Source: Parabacteroides sp. (GTDB taxonomy: Bacteria; Bacteroidota; Bacteroidia; Bacteroidales; Tannerellaceae). Taken from it: DNA of 64,000 nt. This document shows positions 33,010 to 41,792 of this stretch, piece after piece (position 1 is the stretch's first letter; every line of letters begins with the position of its first letter). The notes under the pieces were generated by a model. That model had not been told where the DNA came from. It was given only the letters and a program-made list of their open reading frames with translations, and did not search any database. A program made the position numbers and the translations under genes. The stretch is from positions 1 to 64,000 of the forward strand of contig JALFJR010000028.1 in assembly GCA_022775005.1 (NCBI GenBank), written 5' to 3'.

Positions 33010-33564
33010 ATGCATGCAGAAACGCTAATAAATAGTAAGCAGGTATTTGTGGCTGACGATCCGATATTGGATCAAGTGGAACAAACGTATAATGAGGCTT
33101 TCCCAGAGGCCGAACGACGGGATTTCGCTTTGGTGCGGCAACTGATCGCAGAGGAGCCGGCTTTTCAGCTTCGTGTCTTCTATCGAGATGATGTTTATGT
33201 GGGTTTCCTTTCTAATTGGCAGTTTGACGGCTTTCGTTATGTAGAGCATTTTGCGATTGATCCAGCCGCACGCAATGGCGGTATTGGTGGATTGGCGTTA
33301 CGCCTTTTCTTAGCGTTGCAGGAAGATGCCGTGGTGTTGGAGGTGGAATTGCCGGAGGATGACTTGACCCGCAGGCGGGTGGGTTTCTATGAGCGACAGG
33401 GTTTTCGTCTCGATACGCAATGCTATATCCAGCCTCCCTATCGGGTGGGTGGCCCTTCATTGGAGTTGCGCTTGATGAGTTATGGCCCCTTGGAGCTCTC
33501 GCAACGGTTTGCAGAGGTGCGTGATGCGCTCTATGAGAAGGTCTATGGGGTGAAATCGCTTTAG
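33010..33564 (+). CDS. GNAT-family N-acetyltransferase
   Basis: A 184-residue single-domain acyltransferase. The GNAT fold is shown by VEHFAIDPAARNGGIGGLALRLF (about residues 80-102), where the acetyl-CoA pyrophosphate loop RNGGIGG is clear, and by the following VLEVELPEDDLTRRRVGFYERQGF strand-helix. It transfers an acetyl group from acetyl-CoA to an amine; the substrate is unknown. It is convergent with the LPS-kinase-like gene and overlaps it by 4 bp at the stop codons. It lies divergent from the Lrp gene, which makes regulation by that regulator conceivable but unproven. Confidence 0.85.
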   Translation: MHAETLINSKQVFVADDPILDQVEQTYNEAFPEAERRDFALVRQLIAEEPAFQLRVFYRDDVYVGFLSNWQFDGFRYVEHFAIDPAARNGGIGGLALRLFLALQEDAVVLEVELPEDDLTRRRVGFYERQGFRLDTQCYIQPPYRVGGPSLELRLMSYGPLELSQRFAEVRDALYEKVYGVKSL

Positions 33565-34280
33565 ATGCGGTTGGTGTGGTGTGCCTGCATCCATTGCAGG
33601 CATTGCCTTTCATCGAAGCCTCTCTCTTGGGCGTAGGCTACGGTCAAGGTGGTCAACATCCGATCGGTCAGCGGTAGCCTCTCAAAGTTGCGACACCCCT
33701 CTTTCCAACTAATCTGCTTGAAGCGGATGCGATTCAAGTCAATGATCTCTACCTGTACCTCCTCTTCCGTGAGGGCGAACAGGATATTCCCTCGGGAATA
33801 GTCTTTATGCAACAGCCCCTGTTCATGCAATTGGGCGGTGGTGCGGGCGATGGTTTGCAAGATGGCCTCCTCCTCGGCGAAGGGTCGTTGAATGAGGTCG
33901 GCAAAGGTATAGGGACAGCGAGAACGACGGCTGACGTAATAGCTGCGGTGGAATAACAGGCCTTTGCGCTCGGTATAGTAGCCGATGGGTTGTGGCGTGC
34001 CGATGCCCAATTGCTGCAAACGCTCCGCATACTCAAACGAACGTTGCGCCTTGGAGGAGCGAAAGAGGCCATAGGCAATCCGATTGACGAAGTTGGGAAT
34101 CTGGAAGGATTTCACCACCAACTCGACACCTTGATAACGCATCAAGCGTAACTCGTTTCTTCCTTTATACAACAGTTCTCCCTCTTGATGTGCGAAGGCT
34201 TCGGGAAGTCGTTCGATAAATGGAAGGAATGCTTGGTAGTTGGCTCCCGCATGGATATGTGTCTGGCAAAGCGAATTCAT
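33561..34280 (-). CDS. Lipopolysaccharide core kinase-like protein (WaaP/InaA family)
   Basis: A 239-residue protein-kinase-like fold enzyme. The ATP-binding lysine is probably that in VELVVKSFQ. The catalytic loop reads HKDYSRGNIL, with Asp and Asn in the right spacing, and the metal-binding motif is DLNRIRF in place of DFG. These features match bacterial kinases that phosphorylate sugars of the LPS inner core or Kdo. It begins 12 bp after the stop of the GT2 gene in a minus-strand run with an outer-membrane protein and DUF4254. That suggests a job in envelope glycan assembly on the cytoplasmic face of the inner membrane. The exact acceptor is unknown. Confidence 0.8.
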   Translation of the reverse strand: MNSLCQTHIHAGANYQAFLPFIERLPEAFAHQEGELLYKGRNELRLMRYQGVELVVKSFQIPNFVNRIAYGLFRSSKAQRSFEYAERLQQLGIGTPQPIGYYTERKGLLFHRSYYVSRRSRCPYTFADLIQRPFAEEEAILQTIARTTAQLHEQGLLHKDYSRGNILFALTEEEVQVEIIDLNRIRFKQISWKEGCRNFERLPLTDRMLTTLTVAYAQERGFDERQCLQWMQAHHTNRI

Positions 34281-34292
34281 AACGGCATCTGC

Positions 34293-35009
34293 TTAGATTT
34301 TATCCAGCCCTTTGGTGAATTTCAACCAGTAATATTTCCAGGGATTGGTATATTTCAACAACTTCCAGGGACGGCTGCTATGCGGCCGATGACACACCGT
34401 CAGATTGGTGAAGAGGTAGTTGGTGAATCCTAACTCTGTAGAACGGTGTGAAATGGTTACATCATGCCAGTTCTTTTTCGGGTCAAGTTGATGGAAGTCG
34501 AACGCTTTCAAGAAGTCGAGTGTCAGCAGGGAGCAACAGAAACTGAGGTGTTTCTTCTCCGCAATGACCCGATTTTCCTTCCCTTTGGCATAGAGATAGG
34601 GATAGTTGATCTGTTCCTGTTCATCGACTGTTACGGCTGCGGCAATGCCACAATTCGGTTGTTGCTGTGCACCTTCAAAGAGTGCTTGCAGAGTATGTGG
34701 TTTTACGACGACATCTGATTCCACAATGACTAAAGCTGCTTCTGCTGTTATGGCTCGTTGTTGGGCCGTTTGCAGCACTAACAGATAGTTGGGTGAGGGA
34801 TGATCAGTCAGCTCAGATAGGTTTACTAACTCAAATCCCATGCGAGCTGCTGCCTCTGCTAATCGTGCACTATTCTCAGGTGTACTGAAATCATTGTATA
34901 CGGTATACTGCATAGGCACTTGAGCGCTTGACGCTAATACAGACTCAATTGTTTGCAATGTTAAGTCAATGGAATCTTTGACAGGTGTGATGATATGGAG
35001 TAGTCTCAT
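34293..35009 (-). CDS. Glycosyltransferase family 2 protein
   Basis: A 238-residue GT-A fold glycosyltransferase. The N-terminal nucleotide-binding strand reads LHIITPVKDSIDLT with YNDFSTPENS. The DxD-like metal motif is in VIVESDVVVKPHTL at about residues 95-108. The C-terminal region has KNWHDVTISHR and ends with a basic amphipathic segment (WKYYWLKFTKGL) that may touch the membrane. It transfers a sugar from an NDP-sugar donor to an unknown acceptor, plausibly LPS core, given its place between the LPS-kinase-like gene and a predicted outer-membrane protein. There are 17 bp to the upstream gene. Confidence 0.82.
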   Translation of the reverse strand: MRLLHIITPVKDSIDLTLQTIESVLASSAQVPMQYTVYNDFSTPENSARLAEAAARMGFELVNLSELTDHPSPNYLLVLQTAQQRAITAEAALVIVESDVVVKPHTLQALFEGAQQQPNCGIAAAVTVDEQEQINYPYLYAKGKENRVIAEKKHLSFCCSLLTLDFLKAFDFHQLDPKKNWHDVTISHRSTELGFTNYLFTNLTVCHRPHSSRPWKLLKYTNPWKYYWLKFTKGLDKI

Positions 35010-35026
35010 GTTGTCTCTCTTTGTTT

Positions 35027-35935
35027 TTAAAAATAGCGAATGTAGGATAGGGAGAGGGCCCGGTAGAGGTCGTCTTTCATTCCCTGTTTGAACTGGAATG
35101 CCAATGCGTTCTTCTTCAGTTCATACTCCAAGCGAAAGCGTACAGCCATGGGGCGATCGCCTTCTTTCTCATAGCCTTGTATGCCTTGGTAGAGGCCTGA
35201 GAGCGTGAAATTACGCCATTGGCCGGTCAGTCCTAAGCCGTAACAAAAGGCATCGTTTTGCCGATGGATCATATCATTCGTCATCCAGCAATAGAAGCCC
35301 ACCAGTCCTTGCACCCGTACAGAGGCTTCTGGATTGCGCCAAAGATTACGGCCGATATTCGCATCAAACCAATAGGTCACAGCATCTGTAAAGCGGGCAT
35401 CGCATACCCGTCCGCCGCTGGCTGTCTTGAGGTTGGCACTTACGGTGATGTCTGCCCATCGCTCGCTTCGCAGTACTTGGTAGTGGCAGTTGACGATCAC
35501 ATCTCCATAACAAGGAATGGGTGATTTTACCTCTACGGCGCTGCGTTCATCTCGCACTGCCTCGCTGGTTTTATAGAATTCACGGATGACACCTTGGATC
35601 TTCACACTGGCTTTGCCTTTAGCGATAGGAACATAAAGACTTGCGTAGATATCTTTGGTGTCGTCGCCTGTCATGTGGTGAAAATCGCCTCTTACTTCTA
35701 CGGCCCATCGGGCAGGAAGATTGCCTCCAAACATCTCTGGGGTAGGAAAGGCGTTGGGCCCAAAATAACGGGGAGCATAAATCAGTCCCTCCATCTTGTC
35801 GCGCCAACTATCCTCTGCCTGAGCACTGAAGGTGAGGCAACTACAAAACAGGCCTAACAGCCAACCGGCTATGTGCGCTTTCCACTGCCGATATGGGCGG
35901 TGGCTTGGCTGGTTATTCATAGGCGACTGCATCAT
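35027..35935 (-). CDS. Predicted outer-membrane beta-barrel protein, unknown function
   Basis: A ~302-residue exported protein. After a basic N terminus comes a hydrophobic segment AGWLLGLFCSCLTFSAQA, a typical signal peptide cleaved before EDSW. The rest shows alternating hydrophobic and polar residues (ADITVSANLKTA, VRFRLEYEL), and the last residue is Phe (LSLSYIRYF), as expected for a beta-barrel. I do not recognise the family. Start choice is uncertain: ATGs at 35935 and 35920 are both possible, while the frame runs to 35986 inside the DUF4254 gene, with which it overlaps. Co-transcription with DUF4254, GT2 and the LPS-kinase-like gene suggests an envelope role. Confidence 0.65.
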   Translation of the reverse strand: MMQSPMNNQPSHRPYRQWKAHIAGWLLGLFCSCLTFSAQAEDSWRDKMEGLIYAPRYFGPNAFPTPEMFGGNLPARWAVEVRGDFHHMTGDDTKDIYASLYVPIAKGKASVKIQGVIREFYKTSEAVRDERSAVEVKSPIPCYGDVIVNCHYQVLRSERWADITVSANLKTASGGRVCDARFTDAVTYWFDANIGRNLWRNPEASVRVQGLVGFYCWMTNDMIHRQNDAFCYGLGLTGQWRNFTLSGLYQGIQGYEKEGDRPMAVRFRLEYELKKNALAFQFKQGMKDDLYRALSLSYIRYF

Positions 35936-36494
35936 AAATCTTGATCTGTTTATAGAGTTTGAGTCGTTTCTTTCCATTGCGCACATCGGCTAACAACTGG
36001 TCAAGTGCCGTGGCGAGATCATCTTTCTGCATCACCAATTGTGCCTCCATCTTGTGTAAACTCTCTTGTTGCTTCTCATCATCTGTCTTTAATAGAGCTT
36101 TGCGGATGTGATAGATGCGTAGGCAAAGGGTGGATAGGCGGTCGAGTGCCCAACCTGGAGTTTCTGTATTGAGTGGAGCATTTTCGGATACTTTTGTAGT
36201 GCGATACATCTCAGCGATGATGCTGTCGATTAGCTCTACCATGTCCTCTCGGTCGGTGTTGAGCTTCTTGATGCGTCGCCAAAGACGGACGATCTCTTCC
36301 GGAGTGACCTCTTTCCTGCGAATCAAGCTCTCTAAGTGCCATTGTACACCATCAATCCAATTCTTCATATAGAGATAAAACTCAACACTATTGACGGGGT
36401 AGGGGTTTCGTGCGGGCGCATCCACGCTGTCTGTCACGTGATAGGCCCGGGTAGCTTGTTCAAAAATCCGGAAACATTTTTCGCTGAAATTCAT
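35913..36494 (-). CDS. DUF4254 domain protein
   Basis: A 193-residue, mostly helical, highly charged cytoplasmic protein. The central block LNTDREDMVELIDSII followed by NTETPGWALDRLSTLCLRIYH matches what I recall as DUF4254, found in Bacteroidetes next to LPS glycosyltransferases. Function is unknown. It heads a minus-strand operon (DUF4254, outer-membrane protein, GT2, LPS-kinase-like). A good promoter lies just upstream, and its stop overlaps the start of the next gene. The acidic and arginine-rich helices suggest a protein-protein partner rather than an enzyme, but this is a guess. Confidence 0.75.
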   Translation of the reverse strand: MNFSEKCFRIFEQATRAYHVTDSVDAPARNPYPVNSVEFYLYMKNWIDGVQWHLESLIRRKEVTPEEIVRLWRRIKKLNTDREDMVELIDSIIAEMYRTTKVSENAPLNTETPGWALDRLSTLCLRIYHIRKALLKTDDEKQQESLHKMEAQLVMQKDDLATALDQLLADVRNGKKRLKLYKQIKIYDAVAYE

Positions 36495-36533
36495 AATTCC
36501 ACGTTATTTTGTTCTACGTTTTCTTTGCGAGGA

Positions 36534-36564
36534 CAAAATTAGTGTAAAAATCCGATAACCCAAC
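36534..36564 (-). promoter_or_regulatory. Promoter of the DUF4254-GT2-kinase operon
   Basis: On the minus strand GTTG (36561-36564), 19 bp, TAATTTTG (36534-36541), close to the Bacteroidetes consensus and about 35 bp from the ATG. Confidence 0.65.
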
Positions 36565-36590
36565 CCTTTGGGCATCGGCATCGACATAAA

Positions 36591-36624
36591 AAAAGAGTCC
36601 GTCCTTTTACGGACGAACTCTTTT
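36591..36624 (-). terminator. Terminator of secDF
   Basis: A 14-bp stem AAAAGAGTCCGTCC / GGACGAACTCTTTT with one wobble lies 22 bp after the secDF stop and is followed by Ts on the minus strand. Confidence 0.8.
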
Positions 36625-36645
36625 CTGTATAAAGGAAACTCTGAT

Positions 36646-39600
36646 TTATTTTCCTGTAGCCTCTGTAGCTGCTCGCTTGTTGATTTTCTTCTTCTGCAAC
36701 TCGTAAGCGATCGGCGTAGCAACGAACAACGTAGAGTAGGTACCCACGATGATACCCAACAAGATTGCGAACGTAAAGCTACGGATTGTAGCACCACCGA
36801 GGATGAAGATACACAACACAACGACCAAGGTCGTTAATGAGGTATTCAACGTACGACACAACGTTGAGTTCAAGGCCTCATTGATTACCTGATAACGATC
36901 ACGCTTCGGATAGAGGGCAATCGTCTCGCGGATACGGTCGAAGACTACCACTGTATCGTTGATAGAGTAACCGATGATCGTCAAGATAGCGGCGATAAAG
37001 GTCTGATCCACCTCCATAGAGAAGGGAAGGATTTTCCACAACAGCGTGTAGAAGGAGATAATACACAAAGTTGTCGTGGCAACAGAAGCGAAAGCTCCGA
37101 TAGAGAAAGAGATGTCGCTGAATCGCAGTAAGATATAGGCTGCCATACAGATCATTGCGAAGATGACAGCTAAGATAGCCGCATTCTTAATATCATCTGC
37201 CATACTCGGGCCTACCTTCTGAGAGCTTTGGATGTAGCTGTCAGTAAACTGGCTAACAGTTGTACCATCAGGCAACAAACTCTTGACACCTTCATATAAT
37301 TTTTGCTCAATCTCTTGATCAACGGAAGGATCGTTGCTGTCAATCTTATAGTTGGTAGATACACGTACCTGGTCAGCTGTACCAATCTGGATGACACTAA
37401 CCTTACCCTCTAATTGCTCAGTCAGCATCTCACGAACAGCCTCTGTCTGTACCTCGTTATCAAAGCGGATTACATAGTTTCGACCACCGGTGAAGTCGAT
37501 ACCGTTGTTCAAACCGATGGTTGACATAGAGATCGCTCCTAATAGAATGATAGCAGCCGGAATCAGATAACCCTTCTTACGGGCACCCAAGAAGTTGACT
37601 GATGGGTTTTGCAGTAAATCCTTCGTGATCGAAGTTGTAAAGGTTACGTTGTTCAGTTTCTCCTTCGCTAACAATGCCTCATAAACGATACGGGTCAAGA
37701 AGACTGCGGTCAGGAAGTTAGCACCCAAACCAATAATCATCGTTGTGGCGAAACCACGGATAGGACCTGTACCGAAGTAGAACAACACGATACCAGTAAT
37801 GATAGAGGTCAAGTTGGAGTCGAAGATCGCAGAGAAGGCGTTGCCATAACCATCAGCGATCGCTTTGCCTAATGATTTACCAGCACGCAACTCCTCTTTT
37901 GTACGTTCGTAGATCAACACGTTCGCATCGACTGCCATACCCAACGTCAAGACCATACCGGCGATACCCGGCAATGTCAAGACTGCCTGGAAGGAGGCCA
38001 AGACACCCATCGTAAAGAAGATATTCAATACCAAAGCGCCATCGGCTACCAAACCCGGAACAAGGCCGTAGAAGAGGCACATATAGATCATCAACAGTAC
38101 CAAAGCGATCACGAAGGAGATGACACCGGCGTTGATCGCCTCTTGACCCAATGACGGACCAACCACGTCCTCCTGAACGATATGCACCGAAGCGGCCATC
38201 TTACCAGACTTTAACACGTTCGCCAAGTCCTTTGCCTCCTCAGGCGTGAAGTTACCTGTGATCTGTGAACGACCACCAGTGATTTCGTCGTTTACACGCG
38301 GTGCGGAGTAAACCATTTCATCCAATACGATGGCAATCTGGTTGCCGATATTCTCTTTCGTCAAACGTGCCCATGCTTTTGCGCCCTCGGCGTTCATCAC
38401 CATGTTTACCATCTGCTCTGAACGACCAGCCTGCTGTACGAAGTCGGCATTCGCATCTGTTACGACGTCACCACCCAAGGCAGGGCTACCATCGCGGTTA
38501 CTCATCTTCAACGCATACAACTCGAAGTATTGCTCCTTCTCGTCAATGGCTTTTACTCCCCATTTCAAAGAGAGATTACGGGGTAACAGCTCTTTCACCT
38601 GCTTCATGTTGAGGTACTCGCTGATCTTATCCATGTCTTTCGCCATAGCAACACCAACCGTAGCGCCCGGTGACAATTGGCCATTGTACTGGCTGATCTG
38701 CAAAAGGGCGAACAACGGATGTTGTTTAGCGAACTCCTCCATGCTTTGTGCGGCGGCAGCATTCTCATTGTTCTCTTGGTTCAACTCTGCCAACAGCGAA
38801 TCCGCATTGCTGGTGCTGTCAGTGGCAGCAGACTGTGCTTCAGTGGTGGGAGCTTCCTCGGTAGCAGAAGCCTCTTCTGCTTGTGCATCCTTATTTAAAA
38901 GAGCGGCCAACGCATTGTCGGCTGCGATTAACTGTTGATAAATCTCCGGTAATTTGTAAGTTTCCCAAAATTCCAAGTTGGCGCTACCCTGTAACAATTT
39001 ACGCACACGTTCCGGCTCCTTAACACCGGGCAACTCAACCAAGATACGACCTGCTGTCTCCAAACGCTGGATATTGGGAGAAACCACACCAAAACGGTCG
39101 ATACGTGTACGCAATACGTTGAAAGAGTTATCGATGGCACTTTGTAACTCCTCTTTCAATACGGTAATTACTTGTGCGTCTGTGCTCTGTGGAGTAATCT
39201 TATCTTTCAACTCGAATGTGCTGAAAATGGCAGAGAGGCGTGCGTTGCTGTCTAATGCCTTGTATTCCTCAGCAAACAGGTCAATGAAGTTCTTGTTGCT
39301 ACCAGCCTGGTGCGCATACGCCAGATCCAATGCCTTGTTGAAGTTCTCATCTTGGTTGTTGTTGGATAAGGAGCGAATGACATCAGCTACATTCAGCTCC
39401 AATACGACGTTCATACCACCCTTCAAGTCAAGACCCAAGGTGATCTCCATTTCACGACACTCTTTCAGTGTGTAGCCTAACCAGACCTTCTGAGTAGATA
39501 ACGAGTCTAAGTAAGCGCTCTCCTTCGCAGGATCTCCGGCGGCATACTCGGCGGCCTTGTTGTTATAATGTCGTGTCACAAATGAGAACGACAGATAAAA

Positions 39601-39657
39601 CATACAGACCAAGGTGAGCAGTACCGCAAAGACCTTTACAAATCCTTTGTTTTGCAT
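36646..39657 (-). CDS. secDF: Protein translocase SecD-SecF fusion
   Basis: A 1003-residue RND-type membrane protein in which SecD and SecF are fused. It uses the proton gradient to pull exported proteins through SecYEG. The N-terminal transmembrane helix and LDLKGGMNVVLEL (D1 motif) start SecD. The large periplasmic domain holds an Ala/Thr/Glu-rich insertion at about residues 255-300, followed by GGRSQITGNF. The first membrane bundle is at about 520-700 with TLGMAVDANVLIYER. SecF begins about 730 with GIDFTGGRNYVIRF and has its own membrane bundle with GYSINDTVVVFDRIRE. All catalytic acidic motifs are visible. A -7 box TATCTTTG lies at 39713-39720. Confidence 0.96.
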   Translation of the reverse strand: MQNKGFVKVFAVLLTLVCMFYLSFSFVTRHYNNKAAEYAAGDPAKESAYLDSLSTQKVWLGYTLKECREMEITLGLDLKGGMNVVLELNVADVIRSLSNNNQDENFNKALDLAYAHQAGSNKNFIDLFAEEYKALDSNARLSAIFSTFELKDKITPQSTDAQVITVLKEELQSAIDNSFNVLRTRIDRFGVVSPNIQRLETAGRILVELPGVKEPERVRKLLQGSANLEFWETYKLPEIYQQLIAADNALAALLNKDAQAEEASATEEAPTTEAQSAATDSTSNADSLLAELNQENNENAAAAQSMEEFAKQHPLFALLQISQYNGQLSPGATVGVAMAKDMDKISEYLNMKQVKELLPRNLSLKWGVKAIDEKEQYFELYALKMSNRDGSPALGGDVVTDANADFVQQAGRSEQMVNMVMNAEGAKAWARLTKENIGNQIAIVLDEMVYSAPRVNDEITGGRSQITGNFTPEEAKDLANVLKSGKMAASVHIVQEDVVGPSLGQEAINAGVISFVIALVLLMIYMCLFYGLVPGLVADGALVLNIFFTMGVLASFQAVLTLPGIAGMVLTLGMAVDANVLIYERTKEELRAGKSLGKAIADGYGNAFSAIFDSNLTSIITGIVLFYFGTGPIRGFATTMIIGLGANFLTAVFLTRIVYEALLAKEKLNNVTFTTSITKDLLQNPSVNFLGARKKGYLIPAAIILLGAISMSTIGLNNGIDFTGGRNYVIRFDNEVQTEAVREMLTEQLEGKVSVIQIGTADQVRVSTNYKIDSNDPSVDQEIEQKLYEGVKSLLPDGTTVSQFTDSYIQSSQKVGPSMADDIKNAAILAVIFAMICMAAYILLRFSDISFSIGAFASVATTTLCIISFYTLLWKILPFSMEVDQTFIAAILTIIGYSINDTVVVFDRIRETIALYPKRDRYQVINEALNSTLCRTLNTSLTTLVVVLCIFILGGATIRSFTFAILLGIIVGTYSTLFVATPIAYELQKKKINKRAATEATGK

Positions 39658-39806
39658 CTGATTCTTTTGTTTATGTTATTTATATATTTATCTCTGCGTT
39701 TTTAACAAGGTGCAAAGATAGAGTTTTTTTCTTGGATAGATAGCAATCAGGGTAATTATTTGACACTTGCGTAGTTTATTTCGAGGGTGTGCTGGTCATT
39801 CTCTTT

Positions 39807-40904
39807 CTATTGCAAGTGGAAAATGCACCATATAGGATAGTGGTCGGAATAGTCAATCTTGTCCACTTGGCATTGCAATGCCTGCATATTTACGGAATGG
39901 AGTATGTGGTCGATCTTGAACCAGAAGAAGTTTTGGTTATAAGTGATTCCCATGCCTTTGCCTGCCTCAGCGAAAGCGTCCAAAAGCTCTCCTTGGATAG
40001 TTCGGTGGGCATAAGAGATCGGGGTATCGTTGAAATCTCCACAAACCAACAAATAATCACCGGTGGTCTCTTGAATCTTTTGGGCGACTGTTTCTGCCTG
40101 CTTAGCACGAATTTGGAAAGCGGGACCCAATTTTTGCATAAAAGCGCCTTTTAACTCATCGAATCCTTCAGAGCTCAAGCCTTTGATAAAAGCAGAATAG
40201 CGACTACGATCCTCTGAAGTTAGTTTAAATGATTCCAGGTGGTTGTTAATGAGTGTCAGTTTTTTCCCGTTGATCTTGATCGTATGTATAGCAGAGCCGT
40301 TTGCATCTGAGGTGTAATCGATTTGTTGGGACTTCACAATGGGGTATTTAGAAAACACTGCGATACCGTTGCGGGGGGGGGTAGCCTCACCTAAACGGAT
40401 GACAGCGTGATAGGGATACATCTTTAAGGCGGAAAATACTTTGGACTCAGTTAGCCGTTTCCCCGATTTGGTAGCTATGTATTCTTGTAAGCAGACAATA
40501 TCTGCATCGGAATAGGCGATATAATCCAAGATGGGATTAGGGTGTTCTTTTGTATGGTCTAAATAAGCGAATCCCATTACATTATAGGTTAGCACTTTCA
40601 ATGTGTTCTCTTGGGGGATCTCTTTGCTGAAATGGAAGGGATAGTAGTGCTTGACAGGTCCCCAGCATAGCGCTACCGCCAATAGATTCATCAGTAGAAA
40701 TCGCCATTCGGTTAGGAAGATCCAATAGAGCATGAAACAGAGATTGACAAATGTTAGCACCGGGAAAGCCAATCCCAAATAGGAAAACAGCAAACTGGTA
40801 TTTGGAGAGATATGATCGGAATAAGCAGAAGTAATCCATAAGACAACGGCTATTCCGTTGGCGGCCACGAATGGAATGTTTAAAAATAGTCGCAGGATCT
40901 TCAT
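39807..40904 (-). CDS. Membrane-anchored endonuclease/exonuclease/phosphatase-family protein, with C9 tract
   Basis: A 365-residue protein. Residues 1-~95 hold about three hydrophobic segments (FVAANGIAVVLWI, LGLAFPVLTFVNLCFMLYW, LMNLLAVALCW). The rest is an EEP-fold hydrolase: LTYNVMGF, VCLQEYIA with the metal glutamate, INNHLES, the VCGDFND motif, KIDHIL and the final SDHYPI. These enzymes cut phosphodiester or phosphomonoester bonds. The membrane anchor suggests a lipid-linked or periplasmic substrate. At 40373-40381 the coding strand has nine consecutive C bases (EATPPRNG, about residue 175), inside the catalytic domain, where slippage would truncate the protein. It follows a rhomboid gene by 6 bp, so it is in that operon. 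Confidence 0.88.
   Translation of the reverse strand: MKILRLFLNIPFVAANGIAVVLWITSAYSDHISPNTSLLFSYLGLAFPVLTFVNLCFMLYWIFLTEWRFLLMNLLAVALCWGPVKHYYPFHFSKEIPQENTLKVLTYNVMGFAYLDHTKEHPNPILDYIAYSDADIVCLQEYIATKSGKRLTESKVFSALKMYPYHAVIRLGEATPPRNGIAVFSKYPIVKSQQIDYTSDANGSAIHTIKINGKKLTLINNHLESFKLTSEDRSRYSAFIKGLSSEGFDELKGAFMQKLGPAFQIRAKQAETVAQKIQETTGDYLLVCGDFNDTPISYAHRTIQGELLDAFAEAGKGMGITYNQNFFWFKIDHILHSVNMQALQCQVDKIDYSDHYPIWCIFHLQ
40373..40381 (-). repeat. C9 homopolymer inside the EEP-family coding region
   Basis: Nine G on the plus strand (nine C in the coding strand), spanning the codons of TPPR at about residue 175. A one-base change in length would shift the frame and remove the catalytic C-terminal half. 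Confidence 0.9.
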
Positions 40905-40910
40905 TGTCGT

Positions 40911-41792
40911 TTATTTTTTGCTGGCATCAAATAGTTGTTTCTTCTCATCTGCCGAGAGACTACCATATCCTGACCGTTTCAGCTTGTCTAAGATCGCATC
41001 AATATTTGCAACCTCTTGTTGCTTACGAGCATTATATTCCCAGTCTTTGTTGCTTCTTCCTCCGTAGGTCACGCTCATTTTCGGCTTCCGTTTGCCCAAA
41101 TTCACGAGTTTGTCAATAAATCGATTGATGGGTGCGGTCAAGTCCTTCCCCTGTGCGTAGCGCGAAGCGAACCAGATACCGAACAGGGCACCGCCAATAT
41201 GGGCGATGTGACCTCCTGCATTGTCGGAGGTTATAGCCAGCAGATCAACGGCGAGGGTAAACAGTGCTAAATAGATCAATTTGATACGTCCGATCAGGAG
41301 TAGATTGATCTCAATTTCTTTTCGAAAGAAAGAGACAGCGAATACAATCGCCATGACAGAGGCGGAGGCTCCCATCAAAAAACTGAAAGCTGAAACCTCT
41401 CGAAAATAGGGGAACAGATTGTAGCATACAATGAACAATAGGGCTCCAGCCAATCCTCCCAGTACATAAAGCCCGCCTAACTGACGCTCATTGAAAAATC
41501 GGAGGAACAAATCACCAAACCAATAGAGCCAAAGCATGTTGAATAGGATGTGTAACAGCTCAAAATGGGTAAACATATAGGTAAACAGCGTCCATGGTCG
41601 GCTCAATAATGTCATGGGAGAGGCCGGTAGTTGTAGATAGAGTAGGAGGGGGAAATCTTGCAGGTTGAACAACAACAGCAAGACACCCAACAAGCGAATC
41701 AGGATGAAAACGGCCACATTGATGAAGATTAACTTCTTCAGGATGCTTCCCGTTTGAAACGATCGTTTGAGATTAGTAATAATATCGTCCAT
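40911..41792 (-). CDS. Rhomboid intramembrane serine protease with C-terminal cytoplasmic tail
   Basis: A 293-residue membrane protein with about six hydrophobic segments. The catalytic serine is in FLMGASASVMAI and the histidine in AHIGGALFG, both in rhomboid positions. The histidine-rich loop HFELLHILFNMLWLYWFG is also present. The C-terminal ~60 residues are soluble and charged (YGGRSNKDWEYNARKQ, LSADEKKQLF), resembling a small domain I recall as DUF6576. Rhomboids cut transmembrane substrates within the bilayer. The ATG at 41792 (MDDIITNLK) is chosen over one at 41837, which would overlap the upstream rhomboid gene by 65 bp; the chosen start overlaps by 20 bp. Confidence 0.88.
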   Translation of the reverse strand: MDDIITNLKRSFQTGSILKKLIFINVAVFILIRLLGVLLLLFNLQDFPLLLYLQLPASPMTLLSRPWTLFTYMFTHFELLHILFNMLWLYWFGDLFLRFFNERQLGGLYVLGGLAGALLFIVCYNLFPYFREVSAFSFLMGASASVMAIVFAVSFFRKEIEINLLLIGRIKLIYLALFTLAVDLLAITSDNAGGHIAHIGGALFGIWFASRYAQGKDLTAPINRFIDKLVNLGKRKPKMSVTYGGRSNKDWEYNARKQQEVANIDAILDKLKRSGYGSLSADEKKQLFDASKK

